Shown: positions 17,538 through 27,013, counted from the first letter of the stretch. The stretch: DNA of 64,000 nt from Bacillota bacterium (GCA_023423045.1 JAFAGA010000028.1:17110-81109), one strand, 5' to 3'. Program-made: numbers and translations. The notes: generated from the sequence alone by a model not told the origin.

Positions 17538-19510
17538 TTATAGACGGAACTGATTGACAATAGACTTTAATCCGCCCGCATGATCCGTATTGTCTTTGGC
17601 CATGGTTTGGGTACGGTTAGTCAGTGCGACGATGTTGGAGTTCTTGACGGCCACATCATTGACCCCCTTGGAGGCTTCTCCCACCATGAGGTTAATTTCG
17701 GAAATGGAATTCGAGATACCCATAAGATTGGCATTGAGAAGCTCAATCTGCTGATGGATGCTGTCCATGGTACTGCTCATAAGTCTGGCATCGGAATGGT
17801 ATTTTTCGCTGCTGGTCAAGAAATCGTTATAATTTACGAGAACATTTTGTTCCAGAAAATGAAGGGTCTGTTCCATGCTCTTTGCCATAGTCCCGACGGC
17901 CTGGTATACCTCCTCCACAGTCTCAGTGATGTTGTGGACTGCAGCGGAGGACTGCTGTGCCAGAGAACCGATCTCACTGGCAACAACAGCAAAACCGGTA
18001 CCTGCCTCTCCGGCTCTGGCGGCTTCAATTGAGGCATTCAGAGCCAGCAGGTTTGTCTGATCTGCGATATTCTTAATTGTATTGGTCAGAACATTGATTT
18101 TTTGTACTGCCTTTGACTGTTCAAGAGCGGTGTCAGTCCGTTCTTTGACCTCTTCATAGACTCTCCTTGCAGCCTGAGTGGAAAGTTCGGTTGCCGTTTT
18201 TAGCTGCTCGGCACGTTTAATGATTTCAAAAGACAGGTTTGCTCCGAGAGCCGCCCTTTCGGTGATTTCCTTCGAAGATACCCCCATCTGTTCAATGGAG
18301 TCATGGATTTGTTCCGTGGTGGCGGCGGTCTCCTCCATACTTGCCGACAACTCTTCAGCTGTAGCTGAATTATCCGAAGTATGTTCGTTGACGGAATAGG
18401 AGATTTGGCTGAGATTTTCCGAGGATTTATTAATCTCTCCGGAGATCTGACTGATCCGCTGAAGCATTTCATTCAGTGAGGTCCGCATTTGATAGATGGC
18501 ACGGCCCATCTCTCCTGTTTCATCCTTGCTTAAAGTCAAAGTATCCATGGAAACGGTTTCGGTGAGGTCCAGCTCCGCTGTTTTATGGATCAGCCGGGTG
18601 ATGCGGCGGATAGATTTTGTTATTTTGCCGGCGGCCAGATAAGCGATCAGCGTCAAAAGCAGGGTTAGCAGGAGGCTGACCTTGATGGAGTTTTCTGATA
18701 CCGAGTTGAGAGTTGACAATATCTCGGACTGATCTGCTGCGATAAAGAGAGCCCAATGATTATCACTGATGATACTGTAACCGGCATATTTTGTTACTCC
18801 ATTTTCCTGAAAGGTAATTATATTATGGTCGGATTCCTCACTGCTTTGAGTATCGGTGACAGCACTTTGGATTTCCGGCGCCTCTGCTTTGGTTCCAATC
18901 AGCGCCTCGTCAGGGTGATAAATATAAGTTCCCGTGGCATCAACTATAAAAGCATAGCCTGTCTTATAATCTGCAATTGAGATATCCGACAGAAGACTTC
19001 CAAATTGGGATACATGAACAGAGGTAATGAGAGCACCTGTAAATTCCTCCACAGGCATCGATTGATTGCGCATCTTCGCAGCATTCGGAGCAGGGATGAT
19101 AGATCCCTGCCAATCAAACTACTGTTGGAGCTGTAGAGGATAATACCATTTTTATCGGTCAGGCTGATATCTTCGTGGGAGGTATTGGCTCTTAGAAACA
19201 TGGTAACCAGGTTTTCTATTTCCTCAGAGCCTTCGGTACCCTCCGAATCTACATATGCGGAGATTGCTTTGGAGCTCATCATAAAATTAGCAGATTCACT
19301 GATTTGCCGGATTACTTCGGACAGATTACCGCTGTAGGAGGCAGCGAGATCCTGCATGGTAACCTCGGTATTTCTTGTTATGGTATCTTTGCATACGTTA
19401 ATCAGATAGGCGGCATTAATGGCAACTGCCAGAATGATGGAGCAAGTGCATAAAAGAGCGACTTTTACCTTGATAGAATAGAAAAATAATTTTTTGCTGT
19501 TTTGTTTCAT
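17538..19510 (-). pseudogene. Methyl-accepting chemotaxis protein, frameshifted with a sensor-domain gap
   Basis: The N-terminal frame (start 19510) encodes a membrane helix and a dCache-type sensor up to YSSNSSLIGRDLS near 19110. It then runs out of frame to a stop at 18944. The rest of the receptor continues in another frame from about 19105 (ATG at 19073): sensor end, second membrane segment, HAMP and a full signalling domain with the NLLALNASIEAARAGEAGTG hairpin tip. Besides the 1-nt shift, roughly 30-40 residues expected in a dCache domain appear missing at the junction. The junction coincides with an 8-bp inverted repeat (GCAGGGAT/ATCCCTGC, 19090-19110). Either a real lesion or an assembly error; the C-terminal part alone could still be made. 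Confidence 0.8.
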
Positions 19511-19721
19511 AATGGTTCCTCTCTTCATCTGTAATCTGGTGTAAATTCGTTATTCCATTTCTTAATAATAAAATGTTCCCAGGTCTCATGATAATCTGTT
19601 ATTATGAATTCTTTGTGCCCATCCTGTGATAGAATTATGATATATGATATGCGGAGCCTGATGCCCGATACTTTTGGAGGATGCTTGTTTTCTTCTCCTG
19701 TCTGCAATATAATAATAGAAT

Positions 19722-19743
19722 AAAACTGGCGTTGCCAGTTTTT
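19722..19743 (+). terminator. Short hairpin with T run before the M42 peptidase gene
   Basis: AAAACTGGC, loop GTT, GCCAGTTTTT: a 9-bp stem plus T run ending 36 nt before the peptidase start codon. With no plus-strand gene directly upstream, it may be a leader attenuator or an isolated terminator. Confidence 0.55.
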
Positions 19744-19779
19744 AACGGATCACTAATTAATATTACAAGGAGCTTAATT

Positions 19780-20808
19780 ATGAATACAACGGATTATATT
19801 ATTGAAACGCTGGAGAAGCTGGTCAATATCCCCAGCCCCTCCGGGTATACCCGTGAGGTTATGGAATTTGTAAAAAAGGAAGCAGATAACTTTGGATATT
19901 CGAGCCAGTATAACCAAAGAGGAGGCTTAATCATCTCAGTGGCAGGAAAGAAACAGGAGACCATTGGGCTGTCCGCCCATGTCGATACTCTGGGAGCCAT
20001 GGTCCGCTCCGTCGATTCCGAAGGAACCCTGCGATTCACCTTGATCGGCGGATATACCATGCACAGTGTGGAGGGAGCGTATTGCAGCATTCATACCAGG
20101 GATGGAAGAACCTATACGGGGACCATATTGATTAAAAGCTCCTCGGTTCACAGCTATGATGATGCCAGAACGATAGAACGCACTGACCGGAACATGCTGA
20201 TCCGGATTGACGAGTCGGTGAAATCCAAAGAGGATGTGCTTGAACTGGGAATTAACAGCGGGGATTATATCAGTTTTGATGCCAAATTCCAATATACGGA
20301 GAAGGGCTTTATCAAATCCAGACATCTGGATGACAAGGCTTCCGTAGCGGTATTGCTGGGCATGCTTAGGGAGATGAGCCAGCAGAAAATGGTACCGGAG
20401 AATTCCTTGAAGCTGTTGATCAGCAATTACGAAGAGGTAGGCTATGGCGCCAGCTGTCTGCCGGATGAAATCACCGAATTACTGGCGGTTGATATGGGAG
20501 CCGTGGGAGATGATCTGAACGGAAGCGAGTACTCTGTCACTATTTGCGCAAAGGATTCCGCAGGACCCTACGACTATGAGATGACGAATCGCCTGATTGC
20601 CCTGGCAAAGGAGCACGAGATCGATTACGTGGTAGATATTTTCCCTCATTATGCCTCCGATGTATCCTGCGCCCTCCGTTCAGGAAATGACATCCGGGGA
20701 GCTCTGATCGGTCAGGGGGTTCACGCCTCCCATGGTATGGAGCGTACCCACCGGCTGGGGCTGGAGAATACCTTGAAGCTGCTGAAGGCATATATCGGGG
20801 TTCTATAA
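19780..20808 (+). CDS. M42-family metallopeptidase (glutamyl aminopeptidase-like)
   Basis: A 342-residue dinuclear-metal aminopeptidase. Metal and catalytic residues are visible: His and Asp in LSAHVDTLGAMV, the bridging Asp in RHLDDKASVAVLLG, Glu-Glu in SNYEEVGYG, Asp in AVDMGAVGDD and a late His in the GQGVHASHGMERTH segment. M42 enzymes form large tetrahedral complexes that trim peptides in the cytoplasm; some relatives are endoglucanases, so the exact activity is uncertain. AAGGAG lies 8 nt before the ATG at 19780. A longer frame starting at 19681 would read through the terminator-like hairpin and is rejected. Confidence 0.92.
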   Translation: MNTTDYIIETLEKLVNIPSPSGYTREVMEFVKKEADNFGYSSQYNQRGGLIISVAGKKQETIGLSAHVDTLGAMVRSVDSEGTLRFTLIGGYTMHSVEGAYCSIHTRDGRTYTGTILIKSSSVHSYDDARTIERTDRNMLIRIDESVKSKEDVLELGINSGDYISFDAKFQYTEKGFIKSRHLDDKASVAVLLGMLREMSQQKMVPENSLKLLISNYEEVGYGASCLPDEITELLAVDMGAVGDDLNGSEYSVTICAKDSAGPYDYEMTNRLIALAKEHEIDYVVDIFPHYASDVSCALRSGNDIRGALIGQGVHASHGMERTHRLGLENTLKLLKAYIGVL

Positions 20809-20954
20809 TTACAGAAAATCGTAAAACAAGCAAATACAAATAAAAACCACATAAATATCGGATTATCATATTGACTATCGCCTGTTTTGATGTTAAAATT
20901 CAAGCAAATAACACAAATACAAATAAAAACAACATAAGCGGGAGGCTATACAGG

Positions 20955-21752
20955 ATGAAATCTGAATATGAAATCAAGGAAGAAATCTGTGAGATTGGAA
21001 GAAGGATCTATAACAAGGGAATGGTTGCTGCCAATGACGGTAACATTTCTGTTAAAATTGGGGAGAATGAATTTCTCTGCACCCCGACCGGCGTAAGTAA
21101 AGGATTTATGACACCGGAATATATCTGCAAGGTGGATGGAGAAGGCAGGGTAATCCAGGCAAACCCCGGCTACAAGCCTTCCTCTGAGATTAAGATGCAT
21201 CTGAGAGTATATAAGGAGAGGCCGGATGTGGAATCGGTAGTACACGCCCATCCGATTTATGCTACCGCCTTTGCCATCGCAGGAATACCGCTTACCCAGC
21301 CGATTATGCCTGAGGCGGTGATTACTCTTGGCAGTGTGCCCATCGCGGAATATGGCACTCCTTCCACCGAGGAGATTCCCGATGCGGTGTCCAGGTATCT
21401 CCCTTACTATGATGCCGTTCTGCTTGAGAATCACGGAGCATTAACCTATGGTGCTTCCCTGCTGAATGCATATCATAAGATGGAGTCGGTTGAGTTCTAT
21501 GCGCAGCTGCTGTATATTTCCAAACAGCTGGGTGGGCCGAAGGAGTTATCGGAGGACCAGGTTCAGAAGCTGTATGAGATTCGAAGGCAGTTTGGGCTGA
21601 CAGGCAAGCATCCTGCTGATTTTAGTGAGGATGCGAGTTACAGCAGTGTCAGTGGCTGCGGCAACGAAGGAAAATACAGCGGTAAGGATGCAGAGGAGGA
21701 ACTGGCAGAGAAGATTGCAAGCAAGGTAATTGAGCGATTAGGAAAGAAATAA
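20955..21752 (+). CDS. Class II sugar-phosphate aldolase with encapsulation-type tail
   Basis: A 265-residue protein. Residues 1-~210 are a FucA/AraD class II aldolase: phosphate-binding region NDGNISVKIGENEFLCTPTG, metal ligands in VVHAHPIYATAFA and the LLENHGALTYG segment. It cleaves L-fuculose- or L-rhamnulose-1-phosphate to DHAP and lactaldehyde; the rhamnulokinase next door favours rhamnulose. After a Ser/Gly/Asn-rich linker (~220-245) comes an amphipathic helix, AEEELAEKIASKVIERLGKK, of the type that targets enzymes to bacterial microcompartments. GGGAGG lies 9 nt before the ATG. Confidence 0.9.
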   Translation: MKSEYEIKEEICEIGRRIYNKGMVAANDGNISVKIGENEFLCTPTGVSKGFMTPEYICKVDGEGRVIQANPGYKPSSEIKMHLRVYKERPDVESVVHAHPIYATAFAIAGIPLTQPIMPEAVITLGSVPIAEYGTPSTEEIPDAVSRYLPYYDAVLLENHGALTYGASLLNAYHKMESVEFYAQLLYISKQLGGPKELSEDQVQKLYEIRRQFGLTGKHPADFSEDASYSSVSGCGNEGKYSGKDAEEELAEKIASKVIERLGKK

Positions 21753-21764
21753 ATGGGGTGCAGT

Positions 21765-23228
21765 ATGAGCAGGTATTATCTGGCAGTAGATATCGGTGCC
21801 TCCAGCGGACGCCATATTCTGGGATGGCTGGAAGAAGGAAAGCTGAAAACGGAAGAGGTGTACCGCTTTAGTAACGGCCTGACAAAACGAAACGGACATC
21901 TGTGCTGGAATTTTGACCAGCTGTTTCGGGAAATTGTAGCCGGAATGAAATATTGTAAGGAAATCGGAAAATGTCCGATCAGTGTCGCTATCGATACCTG
22001 GGGAGTTGATTTTGTACTGCTGGATGACAAGGATCAGCTTTTAGGGGATACGGTTGGCTATCGTGACCGTAGAACTGAAGGAATCGATGATAAGGTTTAT
22101 CAGATTATTCCTGAGAAAGAGCTATACGGCAGGAATGGGATACAGAAGGCGATTTTTAACAGCATCTATCAACTGTATGCCATTAAAGAGGAGAAGCCGG
22201 AACATTTGGAGAAGGCAAAAGCTTATCTTATGACACCGGAGTACTTTAACTTCCTCTTAACAGGAGTGAAGATGGCGGAATATACCATAGCAACGACATC
22301 TCAACTAGTCGATGCGAGAACCAGGGATTGGGATTATGAGCTTATGGATCGGCTGGGATTTCCCAGGGACATTTTCATGCCCATTCATATGCCCGGAAGG
22401 ACGGTGGGGAATCTTAGACCGGAACTGATCGAGGAGATCGGATATGATCTTAAGGTGGTTCTGGCAGGAAGTCATGATACGGCATCCGCGGTGGTTTCTG
22501 TTCCGGCGGAGGGAGAGGATGTGCTCTATATCAGTTCGGGCACCTGGTCCCTGATGGGAGTGGAGCGCAGTAAGGCGGATCTTAGCAGTAAGAGCCAGGA
22601 ACATAACTTTACCAATGAAGGCGGTTATGATTACCGCTTCCGTTATCTGAAGAATATCATGGGGCTATGGATGATACAATCCGTCCGCAATGAAGTAAAG
22701 GACGGACGCTCCGGCAGGGAATGTTCCGGAGATGAAAGCCGCAAGACGGAGCTTTCATTTGCAGAGCTTTGTACCATGGCTGAAGCAAACAGTGATTTTC
22801 CCGGCCGCGTTGATGTAAATGATGCTTCTTTCCTGTCTCCGGACAGTATGATTCAGGCGATCAGGGAATATCTGGCCAAAACCGGGCAGCCTCTTCCGGA
22901 GGATCTGGGGCAGTTGTCCGCCTGTATCTATCAGAGTCTGGCGGAGTGTTATGCCGGGACAGTAAAGGAGCTGGAAGAGATTACGGGAAAGGTTTATCCG
23001 GGGATACATATTGTAGGAGGAGGCTCCAATGCGGATTATCTGAACCGGCTGACGGCCGGTAAGACCGGCAAGACCGTGTATGCCGGTCCCGCGGAAGCTA
23101 CGGCAATCGGCAATATAGCCGTGCAGCTGCTTAGTCAGGGGGTATTTGAAAACTTGTCACAGGTGCGGGGATGTATTTATCGTTCCTTTGATATCAGGGA
23201 ATATAAGGCGGATTCCCCCGAAGTGTAA
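21765..23228 (+). CDS. rhaB: Rhamnulokinase
   Basis: A 487-residue FGGY-family kinase phosphorylating L-rhamnulose at C1. Motifs include the N-terminal phosphate loop LAVDIGASSGRHI, CWNFDQLFREI, the sugar-binding DTWGVDFVLLD, SHDTASAVVSVP, YISSGTWSLMGVE and the adenosine-binding HIVGGGSNADYLN. The start at 21765 is chosen because GGGGTG lies 5 nt upstream; ATG 21753 overlaps that site. It follows the aldolase at 12 nt, forming a two-gene catabolic unit. Isomerase, lactaldehyde-handling enzymes and transporter are not in the window. Confidence 0.93.
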   Translation: MSRYYLAVDIGASSGRHILGWLEEGKLKTEEVYRFSNGLTKRNGHLCWNFDQLFREIVAGMKYCKEIGKCPISVAIDTWGVDFVLLDDKDQLLGDTVGYRDRRTEGIDDKVYQIIPEKELYGRNGIQKAIFNSIYQLYAIKEEKPEHLEKAKAYLMTPEYFNFLLTGVKMAEYTIATTSQLVDARTRDWDYELMDRLGFPRDIFMPIHMPGRTVGNLRPELIEEIGYDLKVVLAGSHDTASAVVSVPAEGEDVLYISSGTWSLMGVERSKADLSSKSQEHNFTNEGGYDYRFRYLKNIMGLWMIQSVRNEVKDGRSGRECSGDESRKTELSFAELCTMAEANSDFPGRVDVNDASFLSPDSMIQAIREYLAKTGQPLPEDLGQLSACIYQSLAECYAGTVKELEEITGKVYPGIHIVGGGSNADYLNRLTAGKTGKTVYAGPAEATAIGNIAVQLLSQGVFENLSQVRGCIYRSFDIREYKADSPEV

Positions 23229-23235
23229 TGCTTTT

Positions 23236-23407
23236 GTTACTGTTCATAGGCCACAAACGCGACGTGTTTTTTGTGAGTGAAGCGAAGCGAAAGTCACAGA
23301 AAACCGGAGAATTGCAGCGCCAAAACGCTTCTTTTGCGTTTTGTGTGCATCGTGAAGCGTGTACTGGTCGCGGAACTGCTGTATTTTGCAGTGGAGTGAA
23401 CAGTAAC
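23236..23407. repeat. 172-bp compound palindromic element
   Basis: Bounded by a perfect 11-bp inverted repeat (GTTACTGTTCA at 23236-23246, TGAACAGTAAC at 23397-23407). Inside are a GTGA/TCAC stem (23273-23297), a perfect 8-bp hairpin (CAAAACGC/GCGTTTTG, 23321-23343) and ACTGC/GCAGT (23375-23392). No reading frame is convincing. It resembles a MITE-like or structured intergenic repeat. The rest of the gap 23229-23612 holds a second long hairpin at 23503-23559. Confidence 0.65.
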
Positions 23408-23502
23408 ATCTTTTCTGTCGCTTATTGACAAGGAGTAAAAACAACGTTACAATAAGGAACATAAATATAGCTTACTTCTAATTTCCGTCCCTATATATAA
23501 CT

Positions 23503-23559
23503 GATAAAATAGTCTGCCTGGCTGTTGGCATTTCATGCTGCTGAGCAGATTATTTTATC
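23503..23559 (+). promoter_or_regulatory. 15-bp hairpin upstream of the DeoR regulator
   Basis: GATAAAATAGTCTGC (23503-23517) pairs with GCAGATTATTTTATC (23545-23559) with one G-U pair and a 27-nt loop. It ends 53 nt before the regulator start. It could be an operator, a leader RNA structure or a terminator; no T run follows. Confidence 0.5.
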
Positions 23560-23612
23560 GTTTGGATATAGGGAATTTTTAGAATTGAAAACTGATGAAA
23601 GTAGGTATAAGC

Positions 23613-24392
23613 ATGCTCGCGATTGAAAGAAGAAATCAGATATTGGCATTGCTCCAGAAGGAGAGCCGGGTGGTGGTCGCTGACCTGGCCAAAGCCTTTC
23701 AGGTTACGGAAGAAACGATTCGCAGGGATCTGGAAAAGCTTGAGAGGGAGGGCTTTGCAAAAAAAGCCTATGGAGGGGCAATCATTAATGAAAGTTTTCA
23801 TATGGACCTTCCCTATACGGTCAGAAAAAAGGCTAATGTCCGGAATAAGCAGGATATTGCTGAGCTTGTGGGAAATCTCGTTCAGGATGGGGACCATATT
23901 ATGCTGGATGCCAGTTCAACAGCAGTTTATATAGCGAAGCGTCTGAAGAATAAGAAGAATTTGACCCTGATTACCAATTCTATTGAGATATTGCTGGAGT
24001 TGTCCGATGTCACAGGCTGGAAGGTTCTGTCCACCGGCGGGGTAATGAAGGAAGGCTCCCTTTCGCTGGTGGGGCATCAGGCGGAGAGGATGATCCGTTC
24101 CTTCCATGTGGATAAGACCATCATTTCCTGTAAGGGGGTTGACCTGGATAAAGGAATGACGGATTCTAATGAAATGGAGGCTCATATTAAGAAGTTGATG
24201 TTGGATTCAGCCAATATGAGGATTCTGGCAGCGGACAGCTCCAAATTTGACAAGATATCTTTTACCAAAATTGATGAGCTGAGTGGGATTAATTTAGTTG
24301 TGACGGATATTGAACCTGATCTGAAATGGAGGAGGGCCTTCCGTTCCATGAATATGGAAAGCTGTTACAAGGGAAAGGGGGAAGAATTTTAA
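23613..24392 (+). CDS. DeoR/GlpR-family transcriptional regulator
   Basis: A 259-residue regulator with an N-terminal winged HTH (RVVVADLAKAFQVTEETIRR, DLEKLEREGFAKKAYGGA) and a C-terminal DeoR sugar-phosphate sensor (DASSTAVYIAKRL, TLITNSIEILLEL, DSSKFDKISFTKI). The family represses sugar catabolic genes and is released by a phosphorylated sugar. Its position directly after the rhamnose/fucose aldolase and kinase genes makes it a candidate regulator of them. The start at 23613 is preferred over 23595 for its GTAGGT ribosome-binding site. It may be autoregulated through the 23503-23559 inverted repeat. Confidence 0.88.
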   Translation: MLAIERRNQILALLQKESRVVVADLAKAFQVTEETIRRDLEKLEREGFAKKAYGGAIINESFHMDLPYTVRKKANVRNKQDIAELVGNLVQDGDHIMLDASSTAVYIAKRLKNKKNLTLITNSIEILLELSDVTGWKVLSTGGVMKEGSLSLVGHQAERMIRSFHVDKTIISCKGVDLDKGMTDSNEMEAHIKKLMLDSANMRILAADSSKFDKISFTKIDELSGINLVVTDIEPDLKWRRAFRSMNMESCYKGKGEEF

Positions 24393-24435
24393 CGAAAACT
24401 TATTTCGTACAGGGAAAGACTAGCAAAAAGTGGCA

Positions 24436-24461
24436 TAAAGTGATATAATACGTTCGGATAT
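24436..24461 (+). promoter_or_regulatory. Sigma-D (sigma-28) type promoter of the chemoreceptor
   Basis: TAAA (24436-24439), 14 bp, then TCGGATAT (24454-24461), which matches the motility consensus TAAA-N14-16-GCCGATAT at 6 of 8 positions in the -10. It lies 73 nt upstream of the chemoreceptor start, a gene class commonly under this sigma factor. An overlapping TATAAT has no good -35. Confidence 0.55.
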
Positions 24462-24534
24462 ACTATTTCGCACAGAACTTATACAAAGAACTTCATAAGC
24501 TAATCGAACAAAGATAAGAACTCTGGAGGAAAAT

Positions 24535-26829
24535 ATGAAAAGGACAAATGACAGCTATTGGGAAAAGTTACGAATGGGATTGAGGAATCTAACAGGGAAG
24601 CATCGAAAAACCGGTGAAGGCCATGCGGAGAGCATGAGGGCTTCTCTGGAGAATGTGGAACAGAAGAAAGAGGAAGTAAAGAAAAAAGCAAAGGAAACAA
24701 GAAAAAAGGCAAAAGAGGCGAAGGATAGATATGTAAGTGATAAAAAGGAGATGCTGGAGAATGCAGTCAAGCTGAACTTTTTCTCAACAATTCGCTTCAA
24801 ATTGGTAGCCTCCTTCCTGGTACCCATCGCATTCATTATTATTCTGGGTATCGTATCCTTCTCCAAGGCATCGGAAGGAATTCGGACGAATTATGAAAAG
24901 GCAACTGCTGACGCAATTAATATGACCGGAGAGTACATGCGTTTTGGCTTTGAATCGGTGGAGGCAACCGCGATACAATATGTCAATGACAACACGATCA
25001 TCAAGTATTTCCTAAATCTGAGCAGTATTATAGAGAAGAATGATTCACGCAGATCCATTACCAGTGTCCTGATGGCCAAGCAGACAACCGATGAATTTAT
25101 TAAGAATATATACCTGCTGTCGGATCAGGCAGAGTCCATAACAACTGCGGGTAAGCGTTATGACAGCGGTGTACTCGCCAGCTTCAAAGAGACGGAGGTG
25201 GGAGCCTTCCTGGCCAGTAACAGGACCAAGAATCTTTGGGATGGAGAGGATGCGGCAATTGACGAGTTGCTGGGTTCCACCGGAAAAGATTACTCCATGC
25301 GTTTGGCCCGTACCTTTGCCGGTGTGGATGCAGTTTTGGTTATTGAGACAAAAACAAATGTGATTACCGATATTTTATCCAGCCTGCAATTTGATAAGAC
25401 CGGCTTCCTTGGCCTGGTTACTCCTGACGGCAGAGAGATCATAGATGTTTCTTTAAAGCAGCAGGAACCGGGGTTTGATATGGAAGCGATGCTGGCGGAG
25501 CCCGTGTTTGCCAATGAGAGTTTTTATCAGGAGGCAAAGGAGTCGGAGGAAAAGAACGGATCAAAATATGTAGATTATAAAGGGGATACCTATTTATTTA
25601 TGTATTCCAAGATTGGCAACACCGGAGCCATTTTATGCGGTTTAATGCCCCAATCTACAATTACCAGCCAGGCGGACAGTATTAAGAATGTTACAATTAT
25701 CATTGTGATTATTGCACTTATTCTGGCGATTCTCATCGTCGCATGGCTGACCACCGGAATTGATCTGACTATTAAGAGAATCATTGACAAGCTCAGACTT
25801 GCGGCAAGGGGTGACCTTACAGTTCAGTTTGATTCCAGACGCAAGGATGAATTCCGTATCCTGATTGATGAGATTCAATTGACCTTTGCCAACATGAAGA
25901 GTTTGATTCAGCAGGTAAAGGAGCTGAGCAGCGAGGTATCAGAGTCCTCAGCCAATGTATCCGAGACCTCGGAGAGATTCCTGAAATCCTCGGAAGATAT
26001 CTCTTCGGCAATGAATGAGATTGAGCAGGGTATTAACCAGCAGGCAAAGGATGCGGAGGAATGTCTGGTTCAGATGGACAGCCTCTCCCAGAAGATAGAG
26101 GTTGTGAGTGAGAACACCAGGGAGATCGGTCAGGTTGCCGAGGTTACCAGAAAGAGTGTTGAAGAAGGCACGGTAGTCTCACAGGAGCTGAATGCCCAGA
26201 CAAGATCTACGATCGAGATCACGACAGGAATTATCAATGATATCGAGAAGCTAGCGGAGAAATCCTCCTCTATTCATAAGATTATCAATGTAATTAATGA
26301 TATTGCGAACCAGACGAATCTATTGTCCCTGAATGCTTCCATTGAGGCGGCAAGGGCCGGAGAACATGGTAAGGGCTTCGCGGTAGTTGCCAGTGAGATC
26401 AGAACCCTTGCGGAGCAGTCCAAGAATTCCGTCAATGACATTAAGAAGATTATTGGCAGCATTCAGGAGGATACCAAGTATGTAGCTGAAACAGCGCGTA
26501 AGGCGGAGCAGGTATTGCAGTTCCAGGAGAATGCGGTTAAGAATACGACGGATTCCTATCAGAATATTAATGAGAGCGTGGAAAGACTGGTTGTATTCCT
26601 TCGTTACATTACGGATAATGTTGCTAATATCGAGGAAGCGAGAGTTAGTACGCTGGCGGCAATCGAGAATATCTCAGCTGTGCTTGAGGAGATTGCAGCA
26701 TCCTCCAATAATGTAAACCAGACTTCTTCCGAGCAGCTAAATGCAGTAGAATCCCTGAACAAGTCAGCGACGAAGCTGAACAGCAATGCCGACTATCTGG
26801 TAAGAGAGGTTCAGAAGTTCATTGTATAA
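24535..26829 (+). CDS. Methyl-accepting chemotaxis protein with Lys-rich N-terminal extension
   Basis: A 764-residue chemoreceptor. An unusual cytoplasmic N-terminus of ~80 residues is rich in Lys/Glu and predicted coiled coil (e.g. EEVKKKAKETRKKAKEAKDR). Then follow membrane segment 1 (~85-108), a Cache-like extracellular sensor (~110-380), membrane segment 2 (~385-405), HAMP (~406-460) and a complete signalling domain whose tip reads NLLSLNASIEAARAGEHGKG. It signals to CheA/CheW to bias the flagellar motor; the ligand is unknown. GGAGGAAA precedes the ATG and a sigma-D-like promoter lies upstream. Methylation-region Glu/Gln pairs are present. Confidence 0.93.
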   Translation: MKRTNDSYWEKLRMGLRNLTGKHRKTGEGHAESMRASLENVEQKKEEVKKKAKETRKKAKEAKDRYVSDKKEMLENAVKLNFFSTIRFKLVASFLVPIAFIIILGIVSFSKASEGIRTNYEKATADAINMTGEYMRFGFESVEATAIQYVNDNTIIKYFLNLSSIIEKNDSRRSITSVLMAKQTTDEFIKNIYLLSDQAESITTAGKRYDSGVLASFKETEVGAFLASNRTKNLWDGEDAAIDELLGSTGKDYSMRLARTFAGVDAVLVIETKTNVITDILSSLQFDKTGFLGLVTPDGREIIDVSLKQQEPGFDMEAMLAEPVFANESFYQEAKESEEKNGSKYVDYKGDTYLFMYSKIGNTGAILCGLMPQSTITSQADSIKNVTIIIVIIALILAILIVAWLTTGIDLTIKRIIDKLRLAARGDLTVQFDSRRKDEFRILIDEIQLTFANMKSLIQQVKELSSEVSESSANVSETSERFLKSSEDISSAMNEIEQGINQQAKDAEECLVQMDSLSQKIEVVSENTREIGQVAEVTRKSVEEGTVVSQELNAQTRSTIEITTGIINDIEKLAEKSSSIHKIINVINDIANQTNLLSLNASIEAARAGEHGKGFAVVASEIRTLAEQSKNSVNDIKKIIGSIQEDTKYVAETARKAEQVLQFQENAVKNTTDSYQNINESVERLVVFLRYITDNVANIEEARVSTLAAIENISAVLEEIAASSNNVNQTSSEQLNAVESLNKSATKLNSNADYLVREVQKFIV

Positions 26830-26845
26830 TTGATTTATATATATT

Positions 26846-26888
26846 ACATCCCGAATGTATTCTTAATGAATATATTCGGGATGTTTTT
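26846..26888 (+). terminator. Terminator after the chemoreceptor
   Basis: ACATCCCGAATGTATTC and GAATATATTCGGGATGT form a long stem, closed by TTTTTG. Confidence 0.88.
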
Positions 26889-27013
26889 GTATCCTTTTCT
26901 ATCCTTTTAATTTCCCGCATTTTCATACTGGGTCGTCTTCTTTTTGAACAAAAGCCATGAGTCAGGATATATCTTTTACGGAGATATAATTTTTAAAAAT
27001 GAAAAAAGTGTAG

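Noticed and set aside
19525..19707. 60-codon minus-strand frame upstream of the broken chemoreceptor
   Set aside because: No convincing start or ribosome-binding site and no family resemblance; it lies in the promoter region between divergent genes.
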